A stretch of 64,000 nucleotides of DNA from Rhodococcus sp. 14-2470-1b (GCF_002259415.1 NZ_NPFY01000006.1:124001-188000), one strand, 5' to 3'; shown: positions 34,807 through 45,365, counted from the first letter of the stretch. Notes: generated by a model not told the origin, from the letters alone. Numbers and translations: made by a program.

Positions 34807-35379
34807 TCACGCACTGAGCAGTACGAAGTTCGCCATTTCAGCTCGAAGTTGATTCATGGCCCGGTGCTGGGCAACGCGTACCGCACCGGCGCTCATACCG
34901 AGCGCTCGACCCGTTTGCGGAGCGGTCATGCCCCACACCACCCGCATCAGAATGATCTTGCGGTGACGGGGAGGCAGCGTTGCCATCAATGCCATTGCTT
35001 CGCTGCGGAATTCGCCTTCGATCGCATGCTCTTCCGGCGTGTCGTCGGTGGACGGCTCGTCGAGCACCGAGTCCAGCGAATACGACCGTCGCAGAGTGGC
35101 TTTGCGGCCGGCGTCGGCAAGTTTGTGCGCAGCGATGCCGTAGACGAAGGCCATGAACGGCTTGCCCATGTCGCGGTACTTGGGAATTGCCGTCACCAAT
35201 GCCAGACACACATCTTGCACCACGTCGTCCGCCGCCACATCCAGATTCCCCAAACGTGTTGCACAGTAACGAGCAAGCCTGGGCCTGACCAGCGCAATGA
35301 CATCCTCGAGGGCTCGTCGATCGCCGCCGACCGCCAGCGGAACCCGCGATTCGAGCATGTCCACGATGTCGTTCGTCAT
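34807..35379 (-). CDS. ECF-type RNA polymerase sigma factor, SigD-like
   Basis: The 190-residue sigma factor has region 2 (about 45-95: ADDVVQDVCLALVTAIPKYRDMGKPFMAFVYGIAAHKLAD) and region 4 (about 130-180: LPPRHRKIILMRVVWGMTAPQTGRALGMSAGAVRVAQHRAM). The segments AADDVVQDVCLA, RDMGKPFMAFVYGIAAHK and GAVRVAQHRA match M. tuberculosis SigD. A clear AGGGAGGA Shine-Dalgarno precedes ATG 35379, which decides the start in a longer open frame. Two membrane-protein genes follow, neither of them a recognisable anti-sigma factor; RsdA-type anti-sigma factors would have to be elsewhere. Confidence 0.88.
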   Translation of the reverse strand: MTNDIVDMLESRVPLAVGGDRRALEDVIALVRPRLARYCATRLGNLDVAADDVVQDVCLALVTAIPKYRDMGKPFMAFVYGIAAHKLADAGRKATLRRSYSLDSVLDEPSTDDTPEEHAIEGEFRSEAMALMATLPPRHRKIILMRVVWGMTAPQTGRALGMSAGAVRVAQHRAMNQLRAEMANFVLLSA

Positions 35380-35612
35380 CGTCGAAGTCCTCCCTGACTC
35401 ACCGAAGCGCCTTGTGTGTAGTTCGATCCTGCGGCGGATGCGGCTTGGTCGATACCCACCCCAGGGTGAGGAGAGCCCATCCCTGAGGGTCAGCTGCTCA
35501 CCTCTCCGGGTTGCTGTGTTTCCGCGTGGAGAAACGCACGATGAACAAGGAAGTAACAGCACGTCACGCGTCGGCGAATAGCCCTACACAGCGGCCGGAA
35601 ACGGAGACCAAC

Positions 35613-36560
35613 ATGAGCGAACGAACGTACGGACGAAGCACCGTCGTGACGGACGACGGCACTGCGCTCTCGGTGTACGAGACCGGCCGCCGCGATGCAC
35701 CGCTCACCGTGGTGTTCGTTCACGGCCACTGTCTCGCGAAAGAATCGTGGTTCGACGTCCGCGACCAGCTGCGGAAGACCTGGGCCGACGAAGTGCGGAT
35801 GGTGTTCTACGACCACCGTGGGCATGGCTCGTCGGCGGCTGCCGATGCGTCGACGTACACGATCGAACAACTCGGACGCGACCTCGGCGCCGTGATTCGG
35901 GCGATGGTGCCCACCGGCCGATACGTCGTGATCGGCCATTCGATGGGCGGAATGACAGCGATGTCCTACGCCCGCCAGCACCTCGCCGAGCTGGGCAGTC
36001 GCCTCGTCGGCGTCGGTTTGATCGCCTCCGCCGCGAACGGCATCGCCGAGGAGGGCCTCGGTGCCTGTCTCGCCCACCCCGTCGTGTCGATGTTCCGCAC
36101 CGCTGTCCGACGCGCACCGAGCGCCATGGCCGCGTCGAAGCGCCTGAGCAGGGGAATCTGCGCGCCCATCGTGCGGGCAGCAGGCTGCGGATCGCGACGG
36201 GTCAGCCCGCGGGTGGTCGCCTTGGCGTCGGCGATGTTGAACGAAACGTCGGTGGTGACCATGGCGGGATTCCTCGGATCGCTGCACGAATTCGACGAAT
36301 CGGAGAACCTGCCGGCTCTCGCCGTGGTCCCGACGCTGGTCCTGTGCGGGTCCGACGACCTGATGACGCCGATACGCCATTCTCGCGTCATCGCCGACTT
36401 CCTGCCCGCGGCGCGGATGGTGACCGTGGAGAAGGCCGGTCACATGGTCATCCTGGAACGTGCCGGTGAGGTCGCCGACGCCGTGGCCACGCTCGTCGCG
36501 CAAGCGGACCCGGCCTCGCGTCGCGATGGGGCTAGGCGCGTCCTAGAGGTCGCGTTGTGA
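35613..36560 (+). CDS. Alpha/beta hydrolase
   Basis: The 315-residue enzyme has the alpha/beta hydrolase fold: the VFVHGHCLAKESW oxyanion segment (about 40), YDHRGHGSS, nucleophile elbow GHSMGG (about 111-116), acid in VLCGSDDLMTP (about 250) and histidine in KAGHMVILE (about 280). It has no signal peptide, so it is probably cytoplasmic. ATG 35613 follows GGAGA; the frame is open upstream without family sequence. It diverges from the sigma-factor gene, and the 230-bp gap between them shows no clear operator. Its tail overlaps the convergent FHA gene by 18 bp. The substrate is unknown. Confidence 0.85.
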   Translation: MSERTYGRSTVVTDDGTALSVYETGRRDAPLTVVFVHGHCLAKESWFDVRDQLRKTWADEVRMVFYDHRGHGSSAAADASTYTIEQLGRDLGAVIRAMVPTGRYVVIGHSMGGMTAMSYARQHLAELGSRLVGVGLIASAANGIAEEGLGACLAHPVVSMFRTAVRRAPSAMAASKRLSRGICAPIVRAAGCGSRRVSPRVVALASAMLNETSVVTMAGFLGSLHEFDESENLPALAVVPTLVLCGSDDLMTPIRHSRVIADFLPAARMVTVEKAGHMVILERAGEVADAVATLVAQADPASRRDGARRVLEVAL

Positions 36561-37169
36561 GATGACCCCGCTGTGCATGGCGCGTTCGGCCAGCCGGACG
36601 CGCTTCTGATTCTGGGGTAAGTCCTCCACGCCGAACTTGGCGAACAGCACCCTCAGATGCGTCTTGACGGCGTCGACGCTCAGGAATATCTCCGACGCGA
36701 TCTCCTGGTTCGACGACGGGTTCGCGAAGGTCGCGTTGTGCTTGTACGGCCTGCACAGTGCGACGAGGACAGCCCGTTGCGTCTCGGTGAGTGACCGAGT
36801 ACTGGGCATGTCGGATGCGATGCGCGTGGCCTCGTCGCCGACGCCGGAGAAGTCGTGGAAGGTCAGCAGCGACGTGCCGATGCGGATGGTGTCGCCGTGT
36901 CGGAGCCGCCGCCGCCCTGCCAACCGGTCTCCGCCGACGAAGGTGCCGTTGCGCGAAAGCCCGTCGTCGACGATGGTCCAGTGGCCGCCCATCCACTCGA
37001 CCGTCGCATGCAGGCGAGAGACCTCGTGGTCGTCGGGGAAGGACACGTCCGCCTGTACGGACCGTCCGAGCGTCAGCCTGCCGAGTTCCGGCGTCAGCGC
37101 GACGTCCCGACGTGTTCCGTCGTCGGCGTCGTATCGAAGGCGTGCACCGTCCTGCTCCCCAGGATTCAC
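36543..37169 (-). CDS. FHA domain protein with LuxR-type helix-turn-helix
   Basis: The 208-residue protein joins a forkhead-associated domain (about 15-105: LGRSVQADVSFPDDHEVSRLHATVE, LSRNGTFVGG, a typical phosphothreonine-binding set) to a C-terminal region (about 125-200). That region contains a LuxR-type helix-turn-helix: NQEIASEIFLSVDAVKTHLRVLFAKFGV. It may link Ser/Thr protein-kinase signalling to DNA binding. GTG 37169 is preferred, with GGAGCAGGA upstream. A hairpin separates it from the secreted-protein gene upstream. No kinase gene is nearby, so the partner is unknown. Confidence 0.82.
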   Translation of the reverse strand: MNPGEQDGARLRYDADDGTRRDVALTPELGRLTLGRSVQADVSFPDDHEVSRLHATVEWMGGHWTIVDDGLSRNGTFVGGDRLAGRRRLRHGDTIRIGTSLLTFHDFSGVGDEATRIASDMPSTRSLTETQRAVLVALCRPYKHNATFANPSSNQEIASEIFLSVDAVKTHLRVLFAKFGVEDLPQNQKRVRLAERAMHSGVISQRDL

Positions 37170-37180
37170 CGCTACATCCT

Positions 37181-37203
37181 GCTCCGGCCCGGTGGGCCGG
37201 AGC
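37181..37203. terminator. 10-bp GC hairpin with 3-nt loop
   Basis: Positions 37181-37190 and 37194-37203 are perfect reverse complements. The hairpin lies 12 bp past the stop of the secreted-protein gene (37216) and just upstream of the FHA gene start. It probably terminates the former; no T-tract follows. Confidence 0.65.
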
Positions 37204-37215
37204 AAGACGCAGGAG

Positions 37216-37884
37216 TTACTTCTTGACGGGCGGTGCGTTCAGCAGCGTGATGAACGGTCCCGCGTTGCTGGCGAGTGCGGACAGACCGCCGATGGCCGTT
37301 CCGGCGAGCGATGCCGTGGAGCCGAGCAGCAGTGCTCCGCCGATGCACCCCGCAAGCGGTCCTGCGCCGAAGAGCAGAGCTGCGGGTGCCGAGACGACGC
37401 CGACGGCGACTGCGCCGAGCAGGCAGCCACCGACGAGTCCCGTTGCTGCACCGAGGAATCCACCGACGGACGCCGACAGGCTCAGGTTGTCCTTGACTCC
37501 TGCGACTGCAGCGGGCAGGTCGACCTGCTGCAGGCCCGGAATCTGCGTCGACACCGGCGTCGCGGCCGCGGGCGACGCGTCGGCGGTGAGCACGGCGTGG
37601 TTGCCGTCGATCTCCGCGGCAACGGGGTGCGCGAGTCCCTCGAACGCGATGGACAGCGGCACCGAATCGACGAGGGCTCCGCCTGCGTCGCGGACGACCA
37701 GGTGATTGTTCTCGTTGCTCAGGGTGCCTGCGGAGGTGTCGACCAGCACCTGATCCCCCTGTGCGGTGACGTTCCACCCCACGGGCGCGGGAGCGGGCGC
37801 CGGGTCCGCGTAGGACGTCCCCATTGCGGTCGTCATTGCGGCGATGACCAATGCCGACGTTGCTGCGAATCTACCGATCTTCAT
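37216..37884 (-). CDS. Secreted hypothetical protein with glycine/alanine-rich C-terminal helices
   Basis: The 222-residue protein has a clear signal peptide (residues 1-26, cut after SYA), then a beta-rich part (about 36-100) and a hydrophobic Gly/Ala-rich C-terminal half (about 130-215) with two cysteines (GGCLLGAV and AGCIGGALLL). The hydrophobic half could insert in a membrane. This layout recurs in secreted proteins of Rhodococcus and relatives whose role is unknown. ATG 37884 follows GGGGA. Neighbours on both sides belong to separate units. Confidence 0.7.
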   Translation of the reverse strand: MKIGRFAATSALVIAAMTTAMGTSYADPAPAPAPVGWNVTAQGDQVLVDTSAGTLSNENNHLVVRDAGGALVDSVPLSIAFEGLAHPVAAEIDGNHAVLTADASPAAATPVSTQIPGLQQVDLPAAVAGVKDNLSLSASVGGFLGAATGLVGGCLLGAVAVGVVSAPAALLFGAGPLAGCIGGALLLGSTASLAGTAIGGLSALASNAGPFITLLNAPPVKK

Positions 37885-38069
37885 GTTCCCCGTCTTCCGA
37901 TGTCTGCTCCACACACCCCTTCTGGGTGCGGCGCAAAGCTACGGCGCGGAGCGAGTCCGCATACTGGACGGCAGAGAGACGGAGCGCATCCATAGCGTTA
38001 ACAGTAGATCAGCTCTACCTCAAAGGGACAGAACGGATTTCGTAGATTCAAGGGCCGGTAATCGCCATC

Positions 38070-39413
38070 CTATTTCTTGCCGAACAAGCCCGGCCCATTG
38101 GACCCACCGTGACCGACGGCGAAGTCGTACGCCGACTCCGCGTGCTCGTGTTCGTCCAACCCGTCGGCTTCGTGTTGGGCGTCGGCACGGACACCCATGA
38201 CGGCTTTGATTCCGAGTGCAATCAGGGCGGTCACGACGCCGGTGTAGGCCATCACCGCGACCACCGCAACGAACTGAACCCACAGCTGATGCAGTCCGCC
38301 GCCGTAGAACAGGCCGTCGACGCCTGCCGGCATGTCTGCGCTCGCCAGCAATCCGATCATCAGAGTGCCGACGATTCCGCCGACGAGATGCACACCGACG
38401 ACGTCGAGCGAATCGTCGTAACCGAAGCGGTACTTCAGGCCGATTGCAAGCGCACACAATGCTCCCGCTGCGATACCGATACCCGCGGCACCGATCGGCG
38501 TCACCGCCGTACAGGACGGCGTGATCGCCACGAGTCCCGCGACGACTCCTGATGCAGCACCGAAGGAGGTGGCCTTGCCGTCGCGGATCTTCTCGACCAC
38601 GAGCCACGCCGCCATGGACATCGCGCCCGCCCCGAGCGTGTTGACCAACGCGACGGCAGCGACACCGTCCGCTGCCAGCGCCGAGCCTGCATTGAAGCCG
38701 AACCACCCGAACCACAGCAACCCCGCACCGAGCATGACGGCGGGAAGATTGTGCGGCCGCATCGCTTCTCGCGGCCATCCCCGACGGTTGCCGACGACGA
38801 GTGCGAGAACCAGACCCGCCATACCCGCGTTGATCTCGACGGCGGTCCCTCCCGCGAAGTCGACCGCTCCCAGGGCGTTCGAAATCCACCCGCCGGTCTC
38901 GGCGACCAGTCCGTCGAGAGAGAACACCCAGTGCGCCACCGGGAAGTACACGAGCGTCGCCCACAGTCCTGCGAACAGAACCCATGGCACGAACCGCATC
39001 CTGTCCGCGACGGCGCCGGAAATGAGCGCGACCGTGACCATCGCGAACCCCGCCTGGAACGCCGCGAACACCAAGCCAGGGACGGTCCCGACGAGCGGAA
39101 TCGACACGGCATCACCGGAATACGTTCCGCCCAGCAGATCACCGAGCCCGACGAACTGCAGCGGATTGCCGATCCAGCCGCCCAGCACACCGTCACCGAA
39201 CACCATTCCGAACCCGAACAGCAACCACAGCACCCACACGACGGCGATGGCCGACAGGCTCATCATCATCATGTTCAGCACACTCTTGGCGCGCACCATG
39301 CCGCCGTAGAAGAACGCGAGCCCCGGCGTCATCAACAGCACCATCGCGGTGCAAACGAGCAGCCAGGCGGTGTCACCCGTGTCGGGTGCGCCGAGTGTCA
39401 CCGGCCCTGGCAC
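38070..39413 (-). CDS. amt: Ammonium transporter (Amt family)
   Basis: The 447-residue protein has 11 membrane helices of the Amt/Mep/Rh channel family. Visible motifs are DTAWLLVCTAMVLLMTPGLAFFYGGMVRAKSVL at the N-terminus (split here: TPGLAFFYGGMVR about 28-40), WVFSLDGLVAE, and GGTAVEINAGMAGL with DDSLDVVGVHLVGG, which holds a pore histidine. It conducts ammonium into the cell. There is no glnB/glnK gene beside it. It lies 1 bp after echA6 in the same direction. No GlnR or AmtR box was recognised, since the upstream region is inside echA6. Confidence 0.93.
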   Translation of the reverse strand: MPGPVTLGAPDTGDTAWLLVCTAMVLLMTPGLAFFYGGMVRAKSVLNMMMMSLSAIAVVWVLWLLFGFGMVFGDGVLGGWIGNPLQFVGLGDLLGGTYSGDAVSIPLVGTVPGLVFAAFQAGFAMVTVALISGAVADRMRFVPWVLFAGLWATLVYFPVAHWVFSLDGLVAETGGWISNALGAVDFAGGTAVEINAGMAGLVLALVVGNRRGWPREAMRPHNLPAVMLGAGLLWFGWFGFNAGSALAADGVAAVALVNTLGAGAMSMAAWLVVEKIRDGKATSFGAASGVVAGLVAITPSCTAVTPIGAAGIGIAAGALCALAIGLKYRFGYDDSLDVVGVHLVGGIVGTLMIGLLASADMPAGVDGLFYGGGLHQLWVQFVAVVAVMAYTGVVTALIALGIKAVMGVRADAQHEADGLDEHEHAESAYDFAVGHGGSNGPGLFGKK

Positions 39414-39414
39414 C

Positions 39415-40146
39415 TCAACGGCCCTGGAATTTCGGCTTGCGCTTCTCGGTGCGGGCGCGCCGCGCTTCCTTCATGTCCTCGCTCGTCCACGCAGCACCGA
39501 ACGCGTCCCACTGTTCCCGCGTCGGCTCGTCGTGCGTGCCGTCGTCGTTGAAGACGAGCTTGAGGTGCTTCAATGCCAGCGGCGCGAGTTCGGTGATCGC
39601 CGACGCCCACTCCATCGCCACCGCGAGGTCGCCGCGCTTGTTCGCGAGACCGCTGGTGTAGGCGCGGTCGGCGTCGAGCCGCTCGCCGCCCATCAGGATC
39701 GTTCGGGCGACGCTGCCGCCGGCGAGCGACGCAAGCCGCTTGATCGTCCAGTTGTTGACGGCAATGCCGAGCCGCGTCGACGGGATCTCGAAGAACGCAC
39801 CGTCGGCCACGACCCGCAGATCACTCGCGATCGCGAGCTGCGTTCCCGCACCGACGGCCGGTCCGTTGATCGCTGCGATGACGGGGACGGGTGCGCCGTC
39901 GACCGCTCTGAGCAGGGATTCGAGAGCCTCCGGAAACGCCTTCGCGAAATCGTCGCCGTCCAGGTCCGCACCCGCACAGAAGCTGGTGCCCTGGCCGGTG
40001 ATGACGATGACGCGGGCATCGTCGGCGACGGCCTTCTCGATCCCCTCACGAAGTGCCACGCACAGCTGGGTGTTCAGAGCGTTGCGACGCTCGGGGCGTT
40101 GGAGCTCGAGGGTGACGACATCTCCGTCACGAGTCTGTCCGATCAT
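39415..40146 (-). CDS. echA6: Enoyl-CoA hydratase-like protein EchA6
   Basis: The 243-residue protein closely resembles M. tuberculosis EchA6 (Rv0905): an MIGQTRDGDVVTLELQRPE start, RRNALNTQL, GQGTSFCAGADL, AINGPAVGAGTQLAIASDLRVVA, NNWTIKRLASLAGG and a KRKPKFQGR end. EchA6 binds acyl-CoA and is reported to shuttle fatty acids to the mycolate FAS-II system rather than hydrate them. The catalytic glutamates of active hydratases appear to be missing here too, with IPSTRLGIAVNN in their place. The neighbouring amt gene follows by 1 bp. Confidence 0.9.
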   Translation of the reverse strand: MIGQTRDGDVVTLELQRPERRNALNTQLCVALREGIEKAVADDARVIVITGQGTSFCAGADLDGDDFAKAFPEALESLLRAVDGAPVPVIAAINGPAVGAGTQLAIASDLRVVADGAFFEIPSTRLGIAVNNWTIKRLASLAGGSVARTILMGGERLDADRAYTSGLANKRGDLAVAMEWASAITELAPLALKHLKLVFNDDGTHDEPTREQWDAFGAAWTSEDMKEARRARTEKRKPKFQGR

Positions 40147-40202
40147 GAGATCAGACGTTACTCATGGGTAGATGTGAGCGCCGACTGCGGGCTGATCTAC
40201 TG

Positions 40203-41282
40203 GTGAACGTGATCGAAACAGATGTGGCCGTCATCGGAGCCGGCCAAGCGGGCCTGTCCGCCGGCTATCACCTCCGCCGAGCCGGCATGGCGGCCGGCGA
40301 AGGATTCGTCATGCTCGACAGATCTCCCGCCGCCGGGGGCGCATGGCAGTACCGGTGGCCGTCGCTGACCCTCAGCACCGTCAACCGAGTTCACGACCTG
40401 CCAGGCATGGAGTTCGCCGAGGTACTGACCGACGAAAACCCGGACGGAGTGATCGCCGCCGAAGCCGTTCCGCGCTACTACGAGGTCTACGAAGAGAAGT
40501 TCGACCTGCAGGTTCGACGACCGGTCACCGTCACCGTGGTCTGCGACCGCGACCCTCGTTTCCGAGTCGAGTCGGAGGACATCGTGCTCTCGGCTCGCGG
40601 GCTGATCAACGCAACCGGAACCTGGGAGAAACCCTTCGTCCCCCGCTACCCCGGCGCCGAGACGTTCACCGGACGCCAACTCCACACCAAGGACTACCGC
40701 ACGGCCGACGAGTTCGCCGGCAAGCACGTCGTTGTCGTCGGCGGCGGCATCTCCGCCGTCCAACTGCTCGACGAGATCTCCCTCGTCACCTCCACGACCT
40801 GGGTGACCCGGCGCGAACCCGAGTTCCGCGACAGCGACTTCGGACCCGACGCAGGACGCGCTGCCGTCGCGATGGTGGAAGACCGCGTCCGCGCCGGGCT
40901 GCCACCGGGATCCGTCGTCTCCGTCACCGGTCTCCTGCTGACCGATAGACTGAAGGCAGCACGCGACCGTGGCGCCCTCCACCGGCTACCGATGTTCAGC
41001 GCCATCGAACCCGCCGGAGTGCGCTGGGCCGACGGCTCCTTCGTCGACGCCGACGTCATCCTCTGGGCCACCGGCTTCCGCAGCGCACTCGACCATCTGG
41101 CACCCCTGCGACTCCGCGGCCACGGCGGCGGTATCGTCATGGACGGACGCCTCGCCACCCGCGTCGCAGCCAACCACCGCGTCCACCTCCTCGGCTACGG
41201 TCCCTCCGCCAGCACCATCGGCGCCAACCGCGCCGGCCGAGCCGCAGTGACCGAACTCCTCGACACCCTCAGCAGCGGATAG
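40203..41282 (+). CDS. FAD-dependent NAD(P)-binding oxidoreductase, flavin monooxygenase-like
   Basis: The 359-residue flavoprotein has an N-terminal FAD-binding Rossmann motif GAGQAGLSAGYHL (about 10-22) and a second dinucleotide motif, VVVVGGGISAVQLL (about 178), for NAD(P)H. It ends with LWATGFRSALDHL, as in FMO/thioredoxin-reductase-like enzymes. The core resembles small flavin-containing monooxygenases that oxidise soft nucleophiles or ketones. GTG 40203 is chosen for the start (MNVIETDVAVIGAG); ATG 40164 is possible but adds only basic residues. It diverges from echA6. A hairpin follows. The substrate is unknown. Confidence 0.83.
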   Translation: MNVIETDVAVIGAGQAGLSAGYHLRRAGMAAGEGFVMLDRSPAAGGAWQYRWPSLTLSTVNRVHDLPGMEFAEVLTDENPDGVIAAEAVPRYYEVYEEKFDLQVRRPVTVTVVCDRDPRFRVESEDIVLSARGLINATGTWEKPFVPRYPGAETFTGRQLHTKDYRTADEFAGKHVVVVGGGISAVQLLDEISLVTSTTWVTRREPEFRDSDFGPDAGRAAVAMVEDRVRAGLPPGSVVSVTGLLLTDRLKAARDRGALHRLPMFSAIEPAGVRWADGSFVDADVILWATGFRSALDHLAPLRLRGHGGGIVMDGRLATRVAANHRVHLLGYGPSASTIGANRAGRAAVTELLDTLSSG

Positions 41283-41291
41283 GTCGCCGAG

Positions 41292-41340
41292 TTCGCACTT
41301 GTGCTGGTGATTCTGCCGATTCGATCTGCACAAGTGCGAA
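41292..41340 (+). terminator. 13-bp hairpin after flavoprotein gene
   Basis: Positions 41292-41304 and 41328-41340 are perfect 13-bp reverse complements around a 23-nt loop, starting 9 bp after the flavoprotein stop. There is no T-tract. The remaining sequence to 41559 shows only the Shine-Dalgarno of the SDR gene. Confidence 0.6.
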
Positions 41341-41559
41341 TTCGAAGTCGGTAGTGCCGTTCCGGATCCGGTTGTTACACGAAACCGCCGGTTACACGTA
41401 GAAAATTCAAGCAAATCGCCCACTTCTGCACTGAGTGTCGGATAGGTTTCTTTGCATGCCCTCCATCTTGGGCGTCCTGCCGCGGAACGTACCGCCTCGG
41501 TGCGTGAACGTTCAGCGCTCGCACAGGTTTTCACCTCACACGAACAAGGAAGTTCGCAC

Positions 41560-43441
<1,882 letters not shown>

Positions 43442-43504
43442 AGAGCAGTACCGGCTGATTCGCCCGTCCGTCGACCGAGCTCGAAGACCTCGGCGCTGAA
43501 GCCG

Positions 43505-44422
43505 TTGCGCCGCAAACCCAAACAGCTCACCGAATCACCGTCGTTGTTCCGCCCGGGCGCCGGTGGAGCCGTTCTCGTCGCCGACGGCCGCGGTCGCCCC
43601 GGACACGCTGCCGGTGAGAACAATCCGTCGGCTCCGGGCTTCACCGACGAGTCCGCCGAGATCGTCACGTTGCGCGAAGCAAGCGAGGATACGACCGTCG
43701 ACGCGGCGACGCGGGCCAGAGCCCGGAAGATCGCAGCGCGCTTGGCGGTTCGACGTCCGCGACGCGACGTCCGCGCCCGACGCGGAATCGGCGAACTGAC
43801 GTCGCTACGCTACCGCGACGGCTCCGACGAACTCGACATGGACCGAACGATCGACGTGCTCGCAGCCAACCCGTATCCCGAGGACGACGACATCGTCGTA
43901 CGCGAGCGGCTGCACACCAAGAGGTCGATCGTTCTCGTCGTCGACATCTCGGGATCGATGAAGGGGGAACGGGTACGTACCGCGGCGGCGACGGTGGGTG
44001 CGGTGGCGGGTGAGCTGAACGCGGACGATCTAGCTGTCGTCGCCTTCTGGTCCGACGCCGCCGTGCTCGCCCGGTTCGGCGATCCGACGACCCCGCTCGG
44101 GATTCTCGACACCGTGCTGAGCATCCCGGCTCGTGGACTGACGAACGTGCAGTTCGCGCTGGACACCGCAGCGACGCTGCTGCGCGGAGTGTCCGCGCCG
44201 GACAAGCGAGTGTTGTTGCTCTCGGACTGCGTACACAACGCCGGACCGGATCCGCGGTACGTCGCCGCGACGATCCCCAGGCTCGATGTTCTGCTGGACA
44301 TGTCCGGTGAGAACGACGTCGAACTCGGCCGCGATCTCGCTCGTCTCGGCCACGGCCGGATTCGAACGGTCAGCACCTACCGGGACGTGGCCCCGGCTCT
44401 GACCTCACTCTTCGACACGTGA
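43505..44422 (+). CDS. VWA domain protein, MoxR partner
   Basis: The 305-residue protein has a basic N-terminal half (TRARARKIAARLAVRRPRRD) and a VWA domain from about 130, with MIDAS DISGSMKGERVR (about 145), a threonine in RGLTNVQFAL and LLLSDCVHNAG. It resembles the ChlD/CoxE-like partners of MoxR ATPases. The start is uncertain: TTG 43505 is the only start codon, and the frame upstream runs open for 21 codons to the MoxR stop in the same frame. Its own TGA lies in the left arm of palindromic element B. Confidence 0.8.
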   Translation: MRRKPKQLTESPSLFRPGAGGAVLVADGRGRPGHAAGENNPSAPGFTDESAEIVTLREASEDTTVDAATRARARKIAARLAVRRPRRDVRARRGIGELTSLRYRDGSDELDMDRTIDVLAANPYPEDDDIVVRERLHTKRSIVLVVDISGSMKGERVRTAAATVGAVAGELNADDLAVVAFWSDAAVLARFGDPTTPLGILDTVLSIPARGLTNVQFALDTAATLLRGVSAPDKRVLLLSDCVHNAGPDPRYVAATIPRLDVLLDMSGENDVELGRDLARLGHGRIRTVSTYRDVAPALTSLFDT

Positions 44423-44458
44423 GTGGAAATGTGGCCCAGGGCCTACATTTTCACTCAC
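44419..44458. repeat. Palindromic intergenic element B
   Basis: An inverted repeat of about 18 bp (GTGAGTGGAAATGTGGCC with GCCTACATTTTCACTCAC, two G-T mismatches) encloses a 4-5 nt loop. The left arm carries the TGA stop of the VWA gene (44420-44422). The right arm carries the TGA stop of the leftward HemD-like gene (44451-44453). It is one of three related elements in the window and probably terminates both convergent genes. Confidence 0.85.
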
Positions 44459-45275
44459 AACGGAGGACGTCGACCACGTACTTCGCCAGCGAACCCAACC
44501 TCGCCCGTTCCGGCATACGCGTCGGAACATCCAGAGCATCCAGCGGCGCCGACGTGACCGGCCCGACGCAGATCGCAGCGACAGGACCGCGCAGAGCGGT
44601 GAGAAACTCGTCGAGCAGTCCGTTGTCCTTGGCCGTCGACAGAAGCGAAGCGACCGCCGGTGCGCTGGTGAACGTGACGGCGTCGACCTCGTGGTTCAGG
44701 ATCTTGGCGAGCAGGTCGATTAGCGGCTGTTGATCGAGTGGGCGAATCCAGCGGTACACAGGGATGGCGCGCACGTCGGCACCGAGCCGCTCGAGGGCGT
44801 CGCTCAGATGAATCGTCGGCTCCCATTCGGTGATGGTGCCGTGAAGCTGCACTGCGACATCCACGCCCGCGATCCCCTCGGACTCGAGGTGATCGGCTAC
44901 TTCCTGCGACGCCTCGGTGGTCGGGGACCAGACTTCGCGGAGTCCGGCGCCGCGAATCGCGCCGCGCGCCTTGGGGCCTCGTGCAATGATGCGGGAATTC
45001 CCGAGGGCGTTCAGCAGCGCGTCACGAGAATCCCACGTCTCCGCGGCGTCGAGCCAGCCGCGGAAACCGATACCGGTGCTGATGACGACCAGCTCCGGCG
45101 GGTTCGCGATGATGCCTTCGGTCTTCTCGCGCAGATCGGAATCGTCGACGAGGGGAAGTACGTGAATCGCGGGAACGTGCACGGTCCGGGCGCCCCGGCG
45201 CTCGAGAAGAGTCGCGAACTCGTCGGCCCGACGCTCGGCCGTCAGCGCGATCGTTTTCCCCGTCAGCGGTGCCAT
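44451..45275 (-). CDS. Uroporphyrinogen-III synthase (HemD)-family protein
   Basis: The 274-residue protein has the two-domain HemD fold: N-terminal GKTIALTAERRADEFATLLERRGA, the first-domain segment ELVVISTGIGFRGWLDAAE and the late EVDAVTFTSAPAVASLLSTA. HemD closes the tetrapyrrole ring. M. tuberculosis Rv0260c has such a domain plus a C-terminal DNA-binding domain, and the present protein ends before that part. No other haem genes are near, so it may have another role. ATG 45275 (MAPLTGK) is chosen among three candidates. The stop lies in palindromic element B. Confidence 0.8.
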   Translation of the reverse strand: MAPLTGKTIALTAERRADEFATLLERRGARTVHVPAIHVLPLVDDSDLREKTEGIIANPPELVVISTGIGFRGWLDAAETWDSRDALLNALGNSRIIARGPKARGAIRGAGLREVWSPTTEASQEVADHLESEGIAGVDVAVQLHGTITEWEPTIHLSDALERLGADVRAIPVYRWIRPLDQQPLIDLLAKILNHEVDAVTFTSAPAVASLLSTAKDNGLLDEFLTALRGPVAAICVGPVTSAPLDALDVPTRMPERARLGSLAKYVVDVLRCE

Positions 45276-45310
45276 GCCGCTCAGCATAAGCGCCGAGAGC
45301 CGGCCCACCT

Positions 45311-45356
45311 ACACACGCGCGGACGCAGACCCTGGGATCTGCGTCCGCGCGTGTGT
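45311..45356. terminator. 19-bp perfect hairpin
   Basis: Positions 45311-45329 and 45338-45356 are perfect reverse complements, with loop CCCTGGGA itself nearly palindromic. It lies 10 bp downstream of the aldo/keto reductase stop and upstream of the HemD-like start, both leftward, so it terminates the former. Confidence 0.8.
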
Positions 45357-45365
45357 GAATGGGAA

